Source: Takakia lepidozioides (taxonomy: Eukaryota > Streptophyta > Takakiopsida > Takakiales > Takakiaceae). Taken from it: a DNA stretch of 64,000 bases. This document shows positions 22,893 through 33,149 of this stretch, piece after piece. The notes below the pieces were generated by a model. The model saw only the letters and a list, made by a program, of their open reading frames with translations. It was not told where the DNA came from and did not search any database. The stretch spans positions 14,632,001 through 14,696,000 of the forward strand of contig CM060734.1 in the NCBI GenBank assembly GCA_030704615.1, given 5' to 3'. The stretch's first letter is position 1, and the number at the start of each line of letters is the position of its first letter. The position numbers were made by a program, and so were the translations under genes.

Positions 22893-24545
22893 CGGAAATA
22901 CGGCGCCGCATTTCCGTATTGCATCTTGGTCATGCAACAGAGCGACGGAAATGCGGCACCGAGTTTCCGTCCGGGGGAAACCTTTATACTCTCCAGAACG
23001 GAAATGCGGTAACGCATTTCCATCCAGCAAGCACGGTATGTGAAGGTGGAACGGAAATGCGGTACCGCATTTCCGTTCTGATTGAGATTTATGAACAACG
23101 GGAACAGAAATGCGGCACCGCATTTCCGTCCGAGTCGCACTTTTCGACATTCCAGAACGGGAATGCGGCGCCGCATTTCCATTTTGTATCTGATGCATGG
23201 AGCTGAGGGATAGAAATGCTGCAGCACATTTCCGTCCTTAAAAGACATTCATACTCTCGAGAACGGAAATGCGGTACCGCATTTTCATTCAACAAGCACG
23301 GTATGTGAAGGTGGAACGGAAATGCGGTACCGCATTTCCGTTCTGATTGAGAATTATGAACAACGGGAACAGAAATGCGGCACCGCATTTCCGTCCGAGT
23401 CGCACTTTTCGACATTCCATAAAGGAAATGCGGCGCCGCATTTCCATTTTGTATCTGATGCCTGGAGCCGAGTAAGATTCCGACAGCTTCATACAGCGCA
23501 ATTCCGACCGGTTGAGACATTCACACTATCCAGAACGGAAATGCGGCACCGCATTTCCGTTCTGACTGAAAATCGTGAACTATCTGAACTGAAATGCGGC
23601 ACCGTATTTCCATCCGAGTCGCACCTACCATCATTCCAGAACGGAAATGCGGCACCGCATTTCCGTTCTGACTGAAAATGAACCATCGGAACTGAAATGC
23701 GGCAATTTCCATCCGAGTCGCACCTTACCACATTCCAGAACGGAAAGCGCGCATTTCCTTCCGACTGTCGCATCCTCCCAACTTTCCAGAACGGAATCGT
23801 ATTATTCCAGATGTTTAAAAGGGAAATGCGGCACCGCATTTCCGTTCTGATGAAATATCCTGAAACATCGGAATTGAAATGCGGTACCGCATTTCCGTCG
23901 GAGTCCCACCATCCGACATTCCAAAACGGAAATGCGGCACCGCATTTCCGTTTTGTATGTGAGGCATGGAGCTGTGGAACGAAAATGCGGGAAGGCATTT
24001 CCGCCAGCGTCAGACGTTAATACTCTACAGAACGGAAATGCGGTACCGCATTTCCATTCTGACTGAAAATCGTGCGCAACGGGTACAGAAATGCGGCACC
24101 GCATTTCCGTTCGAGTCGCACCTTCCGACATTCTCGAACGGAAATGCGGCGCCGCATTTCCGTTTTGTATATTCGGCCTGGAGCTGTGCTACGGAAATGT
24201 GTTGCCGCATTTCCATCCATGTGAGACCTTCAACCTTTCCAGACCGGAAATGCGACACCGCATTTCTGTCCAGGTGAGACCTCTATACTTTCCCGAACGG
24301 AAATGTGGCACGGCATTTCCATTCATCAACTAACGTATGTGAAGTGGGAACGGAAATGCGGCGCCGCATTTCCCTTCTGAATCTCATACATGGAGCTGTG
24401 GGACGGAAATGCGGCACCGTATTTCCGTTCAACAACTAAGGTATGTGAAGGTGGAACGGAAATGCGGTGCCGCATTTTCTTCCAACAAGTACGGATGTGT
24501 AGCAGAGTGATGGTACTTAACGGAAATGCGGCGCCGCATTCGCAT
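22893..24545. repeat. Family B palindrome array, 53-bp phase
   Basis: About 29 palindromes of the form GGAAATGCGG, two variable central bases, then the inverted half-site lie between the two divergent gene starts. Centres fall at exactly 53-bp steps from 22904 to 23434 (11 copies) and from 23832 to 24468 (13 copies), with a few degenerate or slipped units between. Central dinucleotides alternate (CG, TA, CA). Spacers are also repeated, giving a higher-order unit of about 265 bp (five sites), for example 23010 to 23275. A final site near 24532 is 64 bp away. Confidence 0.95.
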
Positions 24546-24977
24546 TCTCGCTCCAACTCATCAGACGCTGGGACGGAAATGCCTTGAAATGTGAACACGT
24601 GGAGCAACGGAATTGCTGCACATGTCGGCACTCTATCTGACTGAAGGGGCATGAGGCGGCGCGGCCTGACCGTTGGATAATGATGTTTGATTTTCGGACG
24701 GCAGGCGTACCCTCAACGATTCGAATTTCGTAATGACGCAAACTCCACGAGGAGACACTTTCGTCCAACCTTTCGAACCCAAGTGGTGCATCACCGCCGT
24801 TTCATCTACTTTTGTCGTGTCTCCTCAGTCACCCCTCTCGCGCCCTTTCCATCTGCACTCTTTGCCCCTTTTCCCTCTCTCTGTTCTTCTTATGCTCGAA
24901 CCTGAGAGGGGGGAGTTCGTGCACCAGACAGGAGACCTCGTCGCAAGCTCCGGAAATTATACTTCGGACGTAGGCCA
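24546..24977. promoter_or_regulatory. Upstream region of the family B methyltransferase gene
   Basis: About 430 bp lies between the last array palindrome and the proposed start codon, and presumably holds the promoter. It includes a C/T-rich stretch near 24830-24890. No specific element was identified. Confidence 0.4.
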
Positions 24978-27900
24978 ATGCCGAAGGGGAGGAAGCAGAT
25001 GCGTCTACAGGAGGAGATTGCCATCTCCGAGCAGCAGGCCACTCAGGCAACCCAGCCACCAGTGAGAGCTCCATGCGATCGGGCTGCGCGCAGCTGATCG
25101 AGCACCGAACCCCCCATTTTGCTTCTGTAATTCTTAGACTGAATGCTAGGAGACTTGAATGCAGAACATGTTTGCATGCCTAACAGGAAAGGTGGACGTG
25201 CTGGAGGGATCGCAGGAATCCGAAGAGCCGCAGGAAGAGTCCGAGGAGCTAGCTGCAGCACGTACACCCACCCGATCCCCGAGCGCGGGTACTCCTGCCG
25301 GGCCTAGCCCTCTGCGATTCAAAGACGCGTCTTCGAAGGGCAAGTTCAAAGTCTCAGAGATCGACTCGCGTTCTTCGATCATGGAGAATCGCCAGCAGGG
25401 GTCGGGCCCTTCTCCAGCAAAGTCGAAGAAGAAGCAGCCCGTCCCTCTACTGGCTTCTGAACCGGCTCAGGCCGATTCACCCCCCCCAACGCGAATGAAG
25501 CAGCAGGGTAGAAGACAGATTCTATTGCAGCAGACACCTTCACCTGCAAGGATGAGGAAGCAGAAGGCAATCAGGGCGACGGGCGAACAATCTCCCGCAA
25601 AACCGCTTCCACGAGCTGAAGCTCAGTTCCTGGAGGATTTCCCGCCTGCAGATGTTGGGGCCGACTCTGCTGCAGCGAAGGCAATGGGATCGACCGTTGA
25701 TCTCGATTTGGTACCGGAGGAGGGTGCTGCCGCTGAACGTTCGCAGGCAGACCTCACCACCGATGAGCTAGCAGGCCCGGAGGAGGCCTCTGCAATGGCA
25801 GAATTGCCCGCACACAGGCCCCAGAGTGCAGCTCCAGTTGAGGATGCTCCAGCTGCTCAGCCACTACCGGCACCTACAGACATGTCTCCGGAGGATTTCA
25901 AAAGTGCAGCGGATAAAATGTTGGAGGAGACACACAGTAGCATTGGCAGAGTTCTGGGCAGCAGGGTATTCCAGCGGACTCTTCGAATCCCACTCTGTCG
26001 CATGGTCTCCCTTCCCATCGTCAGGCAGGCCCTTCCCGGAGATGTGGATAAGCTCAAGTTCGCATTTCGAGAAGGGTACCGTCTGGGATCGGCAGCGTTT
26101 TACGTTTCCATAGAGAATGAGGACGGCGAAACCCGTGGACCCACTGCCGATGAATTGTCAACGTGGGATACCCACTGGCACACTCGCAACCACGAATTCG
26201 AGGCGACGCTGAAGGGTGATCCCGACTTCGGCCATATGTCGGGAAAAATGTTCTTTGTGTGGGACGGGAATCACCGACTTCTCGCCTGGTGGGAGTACAT
26301 CAAGCAGAACCATGCCAAGCACATTGGCTGGCATTACATGGTGGAGTGTGTCATCCTCAAGGTGAAGGCGGCAGACTCCTCCCTCCTCAAGAATGCCATG
26401 GCGGACCTCAACTCGTAAGATACTCATACCCTCCCTAGCACGTTCGAAATGCGGTGCCGCATTTCGGTTTCCATTCTGGTTTGATTCCGTGCTTCCGTGT
26501 ACTGAACTGGAGAGTGTGCCTTGCAGGGTCACTGAGAATGCGTACGTGCATACCCACATGGCACATATGCTGTACAGGGTGAGGAAAACTGGTCTTACTG
26601 ATCCGCAGATGTTTGCGGAAATGCTGGAGCCGGAGCTCATTCAGAAAGCCGTTGCAAAAACAGACCGGACATGGTATCGTCTCACTATGGATGGAATGGT
26701 GGAGGTGATATACGAAGTAAGTCGTGCTCCAATTTCCCTCTGCTCATCCTTCCCCAATTTCCAGTAATGTTTCCACATGAATCGAATGTAACGCTTCTGC
26801 ATGTTTTTGTTGGCAGTCAAACATCAAGCTGGATTTGGCCCATGCCAAACGCTTCTTCATGGAAAGTGAGGGGCAGGTCAAAACGTTGCAGTCATTGACT
26901 GAGCACTTGAAGGAAGCCGGTGTCAAGTCCAGAACCAAATACAAGTCAAAGCTTGTGAAGCTGGTGGCAATTGCAGATCCGGCACTTGGAAAGGACTTCA
27001 TCCCCGAGATTGCAAAACACTATTCTCGGGCCATGCAGCCGACCATGCAATTGGAGAAACTGCATCACCTCTCAACGGCATGTGTGGAGGCGAAAGAGAA
27101 GGTGAGGTTTCAATGCACTGAATTTCCTTCCTAGCAATAGCCACTCTCTTCCAGCCACTGACATTGGATCGGAAATGGCAGACACGGTGGCTGTCGATCT
27201 GGAATGCATCCGAGAGCATAAGGACAATGTGGTCTTTTCCACTGGAAGTTTCCGACCCTGCAGTGGATGTGTGGCTCAACCGTATGACTTGGTGGTTCCA
27301 GGTAATTCAAGGTACTTCCCCAGATTTGCTTTTCTGACATGAATTCCCTGAACTGCTACGTGACAATGCATTTGGGAATGCAGGTAATGTCGAATGCGAA
27401 GGAGCAAGTCGTAATGCACACAAATTCGTTCGGCTTGTACGTCAAATGGGATGGAACACAGACATTGGAAGACTACGTGACACGTTTCAGATGTGCGTAC
27501 AAGGACAACCTTTTCGCCAGAGAGCTACAGACAGCAAGAAGGAGCGTGGAGTTTACACATCAGGAGGGAGCGGGGAAAGCTGCAATGCGAATTGTTTACA
27601 GGTGAAGCACAGCTGCCCTTGTATGCGAAGCCTGGTTACGAGGTTTGTCTCGGAAATGCGGCACCGCATTCGCATTTTATGTTTTCGGTGGCACTCTGCC
27701 AGTAGGTTGGTCTCAACTTTTGCTCACGCATGCTGACTGCCTTGCAGGTATATGAAATACGTGCTCCTTCAGACAGGGGCCCTGGCTCAAGAGCCCCCGT
27801 TCTTCATGGCTTGGACCGTGGCGGGCCCAAGCTGTGTCTACACACCCGAGATGCAGAAACAATGGCATCCCGCGCATCTCGTTGGATGCCCGTGGTACCT

Positions 27901-30101
27901 GGACATGTCTGGCGGTATTGTTGACGAGTCTGAGAAAGATCTGCACGCCTTGGCAGAAGAGAAGAGAAAGGAAAGACGTGTCCCTGCTGGGCCAAAGTCG
28001 GCAAAGGAATCTGCTGCTCTGGAAGAATCCAGAAAGGCAGCTGAGATGGCACAAAAGACGGTGGATGCAGCTGTGCAGGCCCAACAGAAGGGGTCGAAGA
28101 AGAGGACTCGCCAGCAAGGAGCAGCTGTTGTGACACCCGCCAAAACGAAGAAGCAGAAACAGCCTGTTCAGGAAGAGGGTGAGGAAGAGGACTCCGATGG
28201 AGACTTTGCAACCAGCCCACCCCCCCAAACGCAGGCTGCCTCCCCTGTGCCCACCGTTGTCACGAGAGGCACGAGAACTGGCTCGGCAAAGAAGGCACTC
28301 TTCAACCCCCCAGGGGGGCACCCTTTCGAGCCGGTGGAAATGAAGAGGCCGAAAGTGGCTCCCGAAACTGTAGTCCAGTGTGTAAATGAGAGTTTCTTGG
28401 CGGCTTTGGATGGACGGGCAGCCAAGTTGGCATACATGAAGACCATGGAGGGTCTGAAGGGCAGAGCACTGAAGAAGGCGACTGCCGAAGAGCCTTCCGA
28501 CACCCCAGGATTTCAGAATATGGTCTCGTTCTTTGAGAGGGTGTGTGCAGACAAGGATTGTAGGAGGGGCGGAAATGCCACCGAGTGGTCTTGCGATATG
28601 ATCATCTTGGATATTCCGGACGGAGAGCCTGTGGAAGGACTGCAAGCTTTGCCATCTTGGAACAGGTACTCGGAGGACTTTTGGAAGAAAGGATTCGGGC
28701 TTGCCCGCATGGTGTTGGACGACAGAGGCTGTGTGGTTGTCCTGGCGAGCAGAGGAAAAAACACTCAGACAGGAATTGCGAAGTGGACCCGCAAGAGCGC
28801 CGTCCCGATTCTGAAAAAGAAGTGGACGTGCATCAACACACTGGGCCTTCGGTCGGAAGGGAAGAAGGTGATTACGACACTGGCACTCGTCCATTCATTT
28901 GCTTGGGTGCTTTCAAATGCGGTGCCGCATTCGGTTTCTAATCGTTTTCCCCCTGTGTATGCAGACGAAGCAGTTCGATGCATACTGCTTTGTGAAGGAA
29001 AACTCCACCTTTGCTTTCCGGAAGGAGGGAGGAAAGGTTGACCCGAACTGCGACCCACTCGATTACGACGTTCTGTTCAACAACGTTCCCAAGGAACTTC
29101 TCCCTCATAGCCTCACTTCAACGGAACCCCTGCGGTACTCACGGACTCGGAGCCCTGCCTTCATTCAGACAATTATGGAGACATGCACAGACGTGGAGGG
29201 CACAGTGCTGGACCTCATCTGTGGGACAGGTATGCAGAATCTTGATCTCTGCTGTTCTGCAAATTCTCGTTAGGATGTAGTTCGCAACATCTGAAGCGCC
29301 ATGTGGTAATGTGTGGATGGCATTGTAACAGGTGCCTCAATGTGGGCTGGGCGGTTTTCCGACCGGCACCTCTTTGCCTACGAGGAGGATTCATCCGTGT
29401 GGGGATCCCATCTGGAGGGGCTGCAACGGAATGTGAAGGCTCCCGACAGAGCGGAAGTCTCCTCGGATTCGTCGGAGTCCGAGGAAGACACAGTGGACAT
29501 TGATGCAGAGGAGAACCCGGAATACGAGTGAGTGCAAACATTGTAAGTTTGCAAAGCCTTCTGGGTCATTTATGTCAAAGGAATTTCCCGACTGTGGTTC
29601 TCATTAGTCTCGTTGATGATTGTCATGTGCAGGATTGCAGGGTCCGGGTCGAAACATGTAGGGCCTACACTTCCTGCCAGGAAGAATGTCCCGTTCTTTG
29701 CGAGGGCCGACTTCATGACGAGCCCGGTGAGGGACTACTCCCTTCCTAGTTATGCAGCTAAACTCGCAAATACAGCGATTAGAAGAAGTGAGAATCCCAG
29801 TAAAGTAGAGCAGATTTTGGAGAGGGCTAGGGAGGACAGAAGGATAAGGAAAGAGTTGGCAGCAGCTCAGACAGGTAGACGGGTACGAAAGTACATATGT
29901 GATTCAGCGGATGAGAGCGACGCAGACAGGGAGGAAGACGACCCAACGGAGGTGAGATGGACAGTTCCGCAAGGGGAAGATGGGATTTTCGAAAGCCTGG
30001 CCAACGAGCAGTCCGCTGGAGATGAGAGAGGCACTGAGGGGGTGGAGGAGGAGCAGGACAGTCTAGAACAGGATGAGGATTCGGATGATTTTCAAGATTA
30101 A
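24978..30101 (+). CDS. ParB-like / DNA amino-methyltransferase fusion protein, family B (intact)
   Basis: Ten exons join without correction into 1407 codons plus stop: 24978-25061, 25165-26414, 26527-26716, 26817-27101, 27155-27301, 27384-27601, 27748-28867, 28965-29229, 29332-29527, 29633-30101. All introns are GT-AG. Residues 1-28 (MPKGRKQMRL...) are basic, and a long Pro/Ala/Ser/Lys-rich region follows. The ParB/sulfiredoxin-like domain spans about 299-445 with FVWDGNHRLLAWW near 393. A helical middle region leads to a Lys/Glu-rich linker (KKRTRQQ, KTKKQKQ) that could hold nuclear localisation signals. The methyltransferase follows: motif IV-like IILDIPDG near 1011, MVLDDRGCVVVLAS downstream, motif I LDLICGTG near 1181, then FSDRHLFAYEED. 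The C-terminus is acidic. Motif IV departs from (D/N/S)PP(Y/F/W), so catalysis is uncertain. The start is chosen by analogy with family A exon 1; a start at 25159 is the alternative. Confidence 0.88.
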
Positions 30102-30287
30102 TAGAATTTTAATGAAGTCTCTGTAAATGTAAATTCTCTTCCAGAGTATATAAAGAAAATTCTGCCCGACATTCGTGACCCCTCTCCAGTGTGCATTCCA
30201 GCCACACAATCGCCCAAACCAGGACGCTCCCAAAATCAGAAATGGGTCAGGGCATTTCCAAAATTTTGGCAACTCTAAGAACCTCTT

Positions 30288-31120
30288 TTGGAAATGCGGC
30301 ACCGCATTTCCAAAACAGGGGAGGGACTAATTTTTCCATTTCAATGTTGGCATAGTAAAAAGTAATCTGAATTGGGAATGCGGTGCCGCATTTCCAAAAT
30401 TTCCTTTGTCCACACGCCAGTTTTGGCCTCTCCCGCTCATTGCATGGATGCCACCACGCTTACAGAGGTCGAACAAGGAGGTCGAACAAGGAGGCCGACA
30501 TGGCGGGATTGAAAATGCGGTGCCGCATTTCCATATTGGGGATGGTCGTTGTTCGAACTGCAGACCCATCAGCAAAAATTGGCACCGCATTCCATTGTAA
30601 AAAAAAGTCGATGACGGACATGGAAATGCGGCGCCGCATTTCCAGAACGGACATCGCAATTTGTCCATTTGCAGACCCTCTCTCGGAAATGCGGTAACGC
30701 ATTCCATCGCGCTGGTCGGAAATAGGTGCACTTTTCGAAGTGTTGGACGGAAATGCGGCACCGCATTCCCTTGTCCAAAAAGAAGTTTCCATTGCCAAGC
30801 TGGAAATGCGTCGCCGCATTTGCAATGCCAACCTCGTTTTCTGATCAATTTATAGACCCGTGTTGGTATTTCGTGTACCTGGACGGAAATGATGCACCGC
30901 ATTTTCTTGTCCACATGGAAATGCGGTGCCGCATTTCGATGTCCGACATGGAAATGCGGTGCCGAATTTCGATGTCCGACATGGAAATGCGGTGCCGCAT
31001 TTCGATGTCCGACATGGAAATGCTGTGCCGCATTTCGATGCCGACATGGAAATGCGGCGCCGCATTTCCAAGCCACATGCGGCGACATGCCGACATGGAA
31101 TGCGGTGCCGCATTTTAATG
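30288..31120. repeat. Downstream palindrome array of B
   Basis: About 15 palindromes of the same family lie after the methyltransferase stop codon, at about 30300, 30384, 30521, 30632, 30695, 30759, 30812 and 30895. A tight run then follows at 30927, 30960, 30993, 31026 and 31058, spaced 32-33 bp with ATGTCCGACATGG linkers, and one more near 31105. Long open frames crossing this region on both strands are repeat artefacts. Confidence 0.9.
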
Positions 31121-31552
31121 TCCGACATGGCGTTACTCTGGTATATTCTTGACACATGACTCACATACCGGTTACTCTGCTTTATTCAACCGGACAGACA
31201 AATTGTAGAAATGAGACATCAAATTGTAAACAGTGGGCCAAATCCGAGAGTTATTCAACACAATGAAACACAGTCATACAGAAGTGAGGTACATTCCAGG
31301 GCACACTCCAGGGCACATTTAAATTTCCCCCGTACAGGATCCTGGACCGATGAAGATTGGCTGCTGCATGAATGTAGCCGTTTCAGTTTCCTACCCTGCT
31401 GCGCAAACTATGGGCATTCACTGCCAGGTGGGCCGATAGCCACTGGACACGACGAAGTCCATCCCCTCTTCGATGTAAATGCGGCGCCGAATTTCCATCC
31501 GGGGGGATGGACTTCGGTGGCAGATCTCAAACTATAACTTGTTGATGAGAAG
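31121..31552. other. Spacer before ORF3
   Basis: No gene is supported. One further family B palindrome-like site is centred near 31485. Part of this spacer (about 31335-31400) is conserved in fragment C near 50345-50410. Confidence 0.5.
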
Positions 31553-32306
31553 ATGTATGGGTTCATCCACCGCTGGCGTGATGAACACGTTCCACCTCCG
31601 TCGGTGGGTACGTGTGACCCAGATGCTCCATTTTGGAGGCCGGACTGCTCTTCCGCTTCGTATCTTTTCCAAAATCTAAGGGCTTCGTAGCTGTCCGCAA
31701 GGTCATCGGCATCCAAGTCGTCCTCAGGTCCTCCTTTGCAAGGATGCCGTGCTTCCGAACCGGGACGACTGCCCCTTTGGAGGCATCGATTATGCAATGT
31801 ATTCGGCCACATCGGGAGACATTGTTATCTGGTACACAGATTACAGAGAAGATACTGGTTCGATTGTGGAAACATTGGTGGCTTTTGAGTATATCGTAGG
31901 CCACTACGCCTTCGAGCGGGGTGACGATCTTGGTCTGAGGAGTCCGTGGCTCCTGCGCATCCTCGATTCCGATTTTCCCAGCTACGACGGTCACCCATGC
32001 AGAAGAAGGCGCACTGCTATGCTGTTGCGGTGGAACTGCTGCCACTGGACGTGGGTGGACTCCATCGGAGAGACCTATTCTCCTCGAGGAGTGCGCTCCT
32101 CTTCTCCATTGTATGGGGACATTCGCATTGGTGTGGACGACGAAAACGTGAAGATTTCCATATTCGATGGTGGTATGATTGAAGGGCAGGACATTGTGGT
32201 GAACATCACTAGGGGCGGTACAACGGCTGCAATCGACTTTACATGGAGGAGCCCCAGGACTCATGAGCTAGTTCTGAGAGCAGTCGAAGTCCCATTGACA
32301 ACGTGA
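31553..32306 (+). CDS. ORF3, unknown protein of element B
   Basis: Two consecutive open blocks look protein-coding. The first, 31553 to about 31685, starts MYGFIHRWRDEHVPPPSVG and includes CDPDAPFWRPDC. The second, about 31740-32306, includes DDCPFGGIDYAMYS, ATSGDIVIWYTDYRE and YGDIRIGVDDENVKISIFDG, rich in alternating hydrophobic residues as in beta structure. They are in different frames, so either a small intron or an indel lies between 31680 and 31745; no splice pair in phase was found. A poly(A) signal, AATAAA, follows at 32390. The copy in B' retains the second block. No family is recognised. The opposite strand is also open, which lowers confidence. Confidence 0.5.
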
Positions 32307-32389
32307 CTTGTATTCAGTAGGCACAGGGCTCAAGATTTGAGGGCACAATCAGCACAGTAGACGTGCTTCAAATGCAATTCATGTGGATC

Positions 32390-32395
32390 AATAAA
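32390..32395 (+). terminator. Poly(A) signal after ORF3
   Basis: AATAAA lies 84 bp downstream of the ORF3 stop codon and is followed by a T-rich stretch. It supports a plus-strand transcript ending inside the right end of element B. Confidence 0.5.
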
Positions 32396-32689
32396 AACCT
32401 CATTGTGCCCTCTTTTTATTCTATTCTGTGTCCATTGTTCCGAGAATGCGTCATTGCTCATTTCGTTTGGGATTGGGAGTGTGGGTGAATTTTGCAAATG
32501 GCTGGTAGGCTGAAATGGGCCCCCATTGTACAGAGCAATACCACCCTACCATTCGCGAAACATTGCCTTTCAATATATAATTCTAAATAACATTGCCGAA
32601 CCTCCTTCATCGGGAGGTCCTTCTCCCCCTATGACCGGGCACCCTAAACCCTATTCCCGCGGACACTCATTTCCGGAAAATAGTGCTGC

Positions 32690-32768
32690 TCATGTTTTTT
32701 TCCACACTTACGACTCTGCTCATGGCTCATGCCGCTCATGGCTCATGGCTCATGAAATAGCAGCCCCC
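32690..32768. repeat. Right terminus of B with CATGAGC repeats
   Basis: Five to six CATGAGC motifs (read as GCTCATG) precede the terminal GCTCATGAAATAGCAGCCCCC. They form the inverted counterpart of the left end at 18007-18120. The same end occurs at 34691 (inverted) and at about 50570-50632. Confidence 0.85.
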
Positions 32769-33149
32769 TCATCAAACTGTTCCTTTCGCTTCATGTGAAT
32801 TCTGGTCATATTAATCAGCTTCATCAGCACACTTCTTCTTCCACATGGTATAATTCATGTTTCCTGACCTTGAATGTGAGTATTGCCAATCCCATTCTTT
32901 TTCCCCACTCCGTTCTCATGGTAGGTAACAGATTCCACTGGAAGTAAGGCTTCCATACCTAACAATTGAATGGTGTATACTAGTGGGTGACTTTTGGAAT
33001 TCCTGAGAACCATAAGCTGTCAGCAGCTTTGTATCCCCATCCGTTCTGTTTGCATTGACCTAGCTTAAGCCAGATATCCATTAAGTTTGTTGTAGCCTCT
33101 GCCTCCATTACCCACCCGCGGGTATATGTTTACTCTTTCCTATGCACAT
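32769..33149. other. Flank between B and the Gypsy remnant
   Basis: No gene recognised. It may be further decayed retrotransposon sequence continuing from the integrase remnant on the minus strand. Confidence 0.4.

Larger units (their letters stand above)
18007..32768. mobile_element. Element B: full-length two-gene transposon, 14.8 kb
   Basis: The left end reads GAGGTTTACTATTTCATGAGC. The right end, on the opposite strand, reads GGGGGCTGCTATTTCATGAGC. These match at most positions and are followed by CATGAGC-type subterminal repeats. The same ends delimit inverted copy B' (34691-49377), whose flanking DNA differs, so they are real termini. Inside are a minus-strand transposase gene, a 53-bp-phased palindrome array, a plus-strand ParB-methyltransferase gene, a second palindrome array and a third ORF. 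No clear target-site duplication was found. Confidence 0.85.

Noticed and set aside
22893-24545. CRISPR-like array (short palindromic repeat at regular spacing)
   Set aside because: The spacers are themselves repeated, the repeat core varies, there are no cas genes and the context is a spliced eukaryotic genome.
25159-25164. Start codon at 25159 for the family B methyltransferase gene
   Set aside because: An upstream exon at 24978-25061 splices in phase 0 to 25165 and matches the short basic first exon of family A. The internal start remains an alternative.
27713-28894. Minus-strand open frame of 393 codons
   Set aside because: It is the shadow of methyltransferase exon 7. The plus strand carries conserved domains and in-phase splice sites.
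24978-30101. Bacterial or phage contamination as the source of the ParB-methyltransferase gene
   Set aside because: It has nine GT-AG introns, most shared with family A, and is embedded with a eukaryotic-type transposase between inverted repeats.
30327-31157. Long minus-strand open frame (276 codons) with repeated MRHRISM/CGTAFPC phrases, and similar frames at 22596-24652, 36094-37047 and 43098-44600
   Set aside because: They run through the palindrome arrays. The repeated phrases are translations of GGAAATGCGG and its inverse in several frames on both strands. No domain is present.
31563-32264. Minus-strand open frame of 233 codons opposite ORF3, including an acidic stretch (DADDLADSYEALRFW) nearby
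   Set aside because: The plus strand has more protein-like hydrophobic patterning and a poly(A) signal. The minus frame has neither, though it could not be excluded outright.
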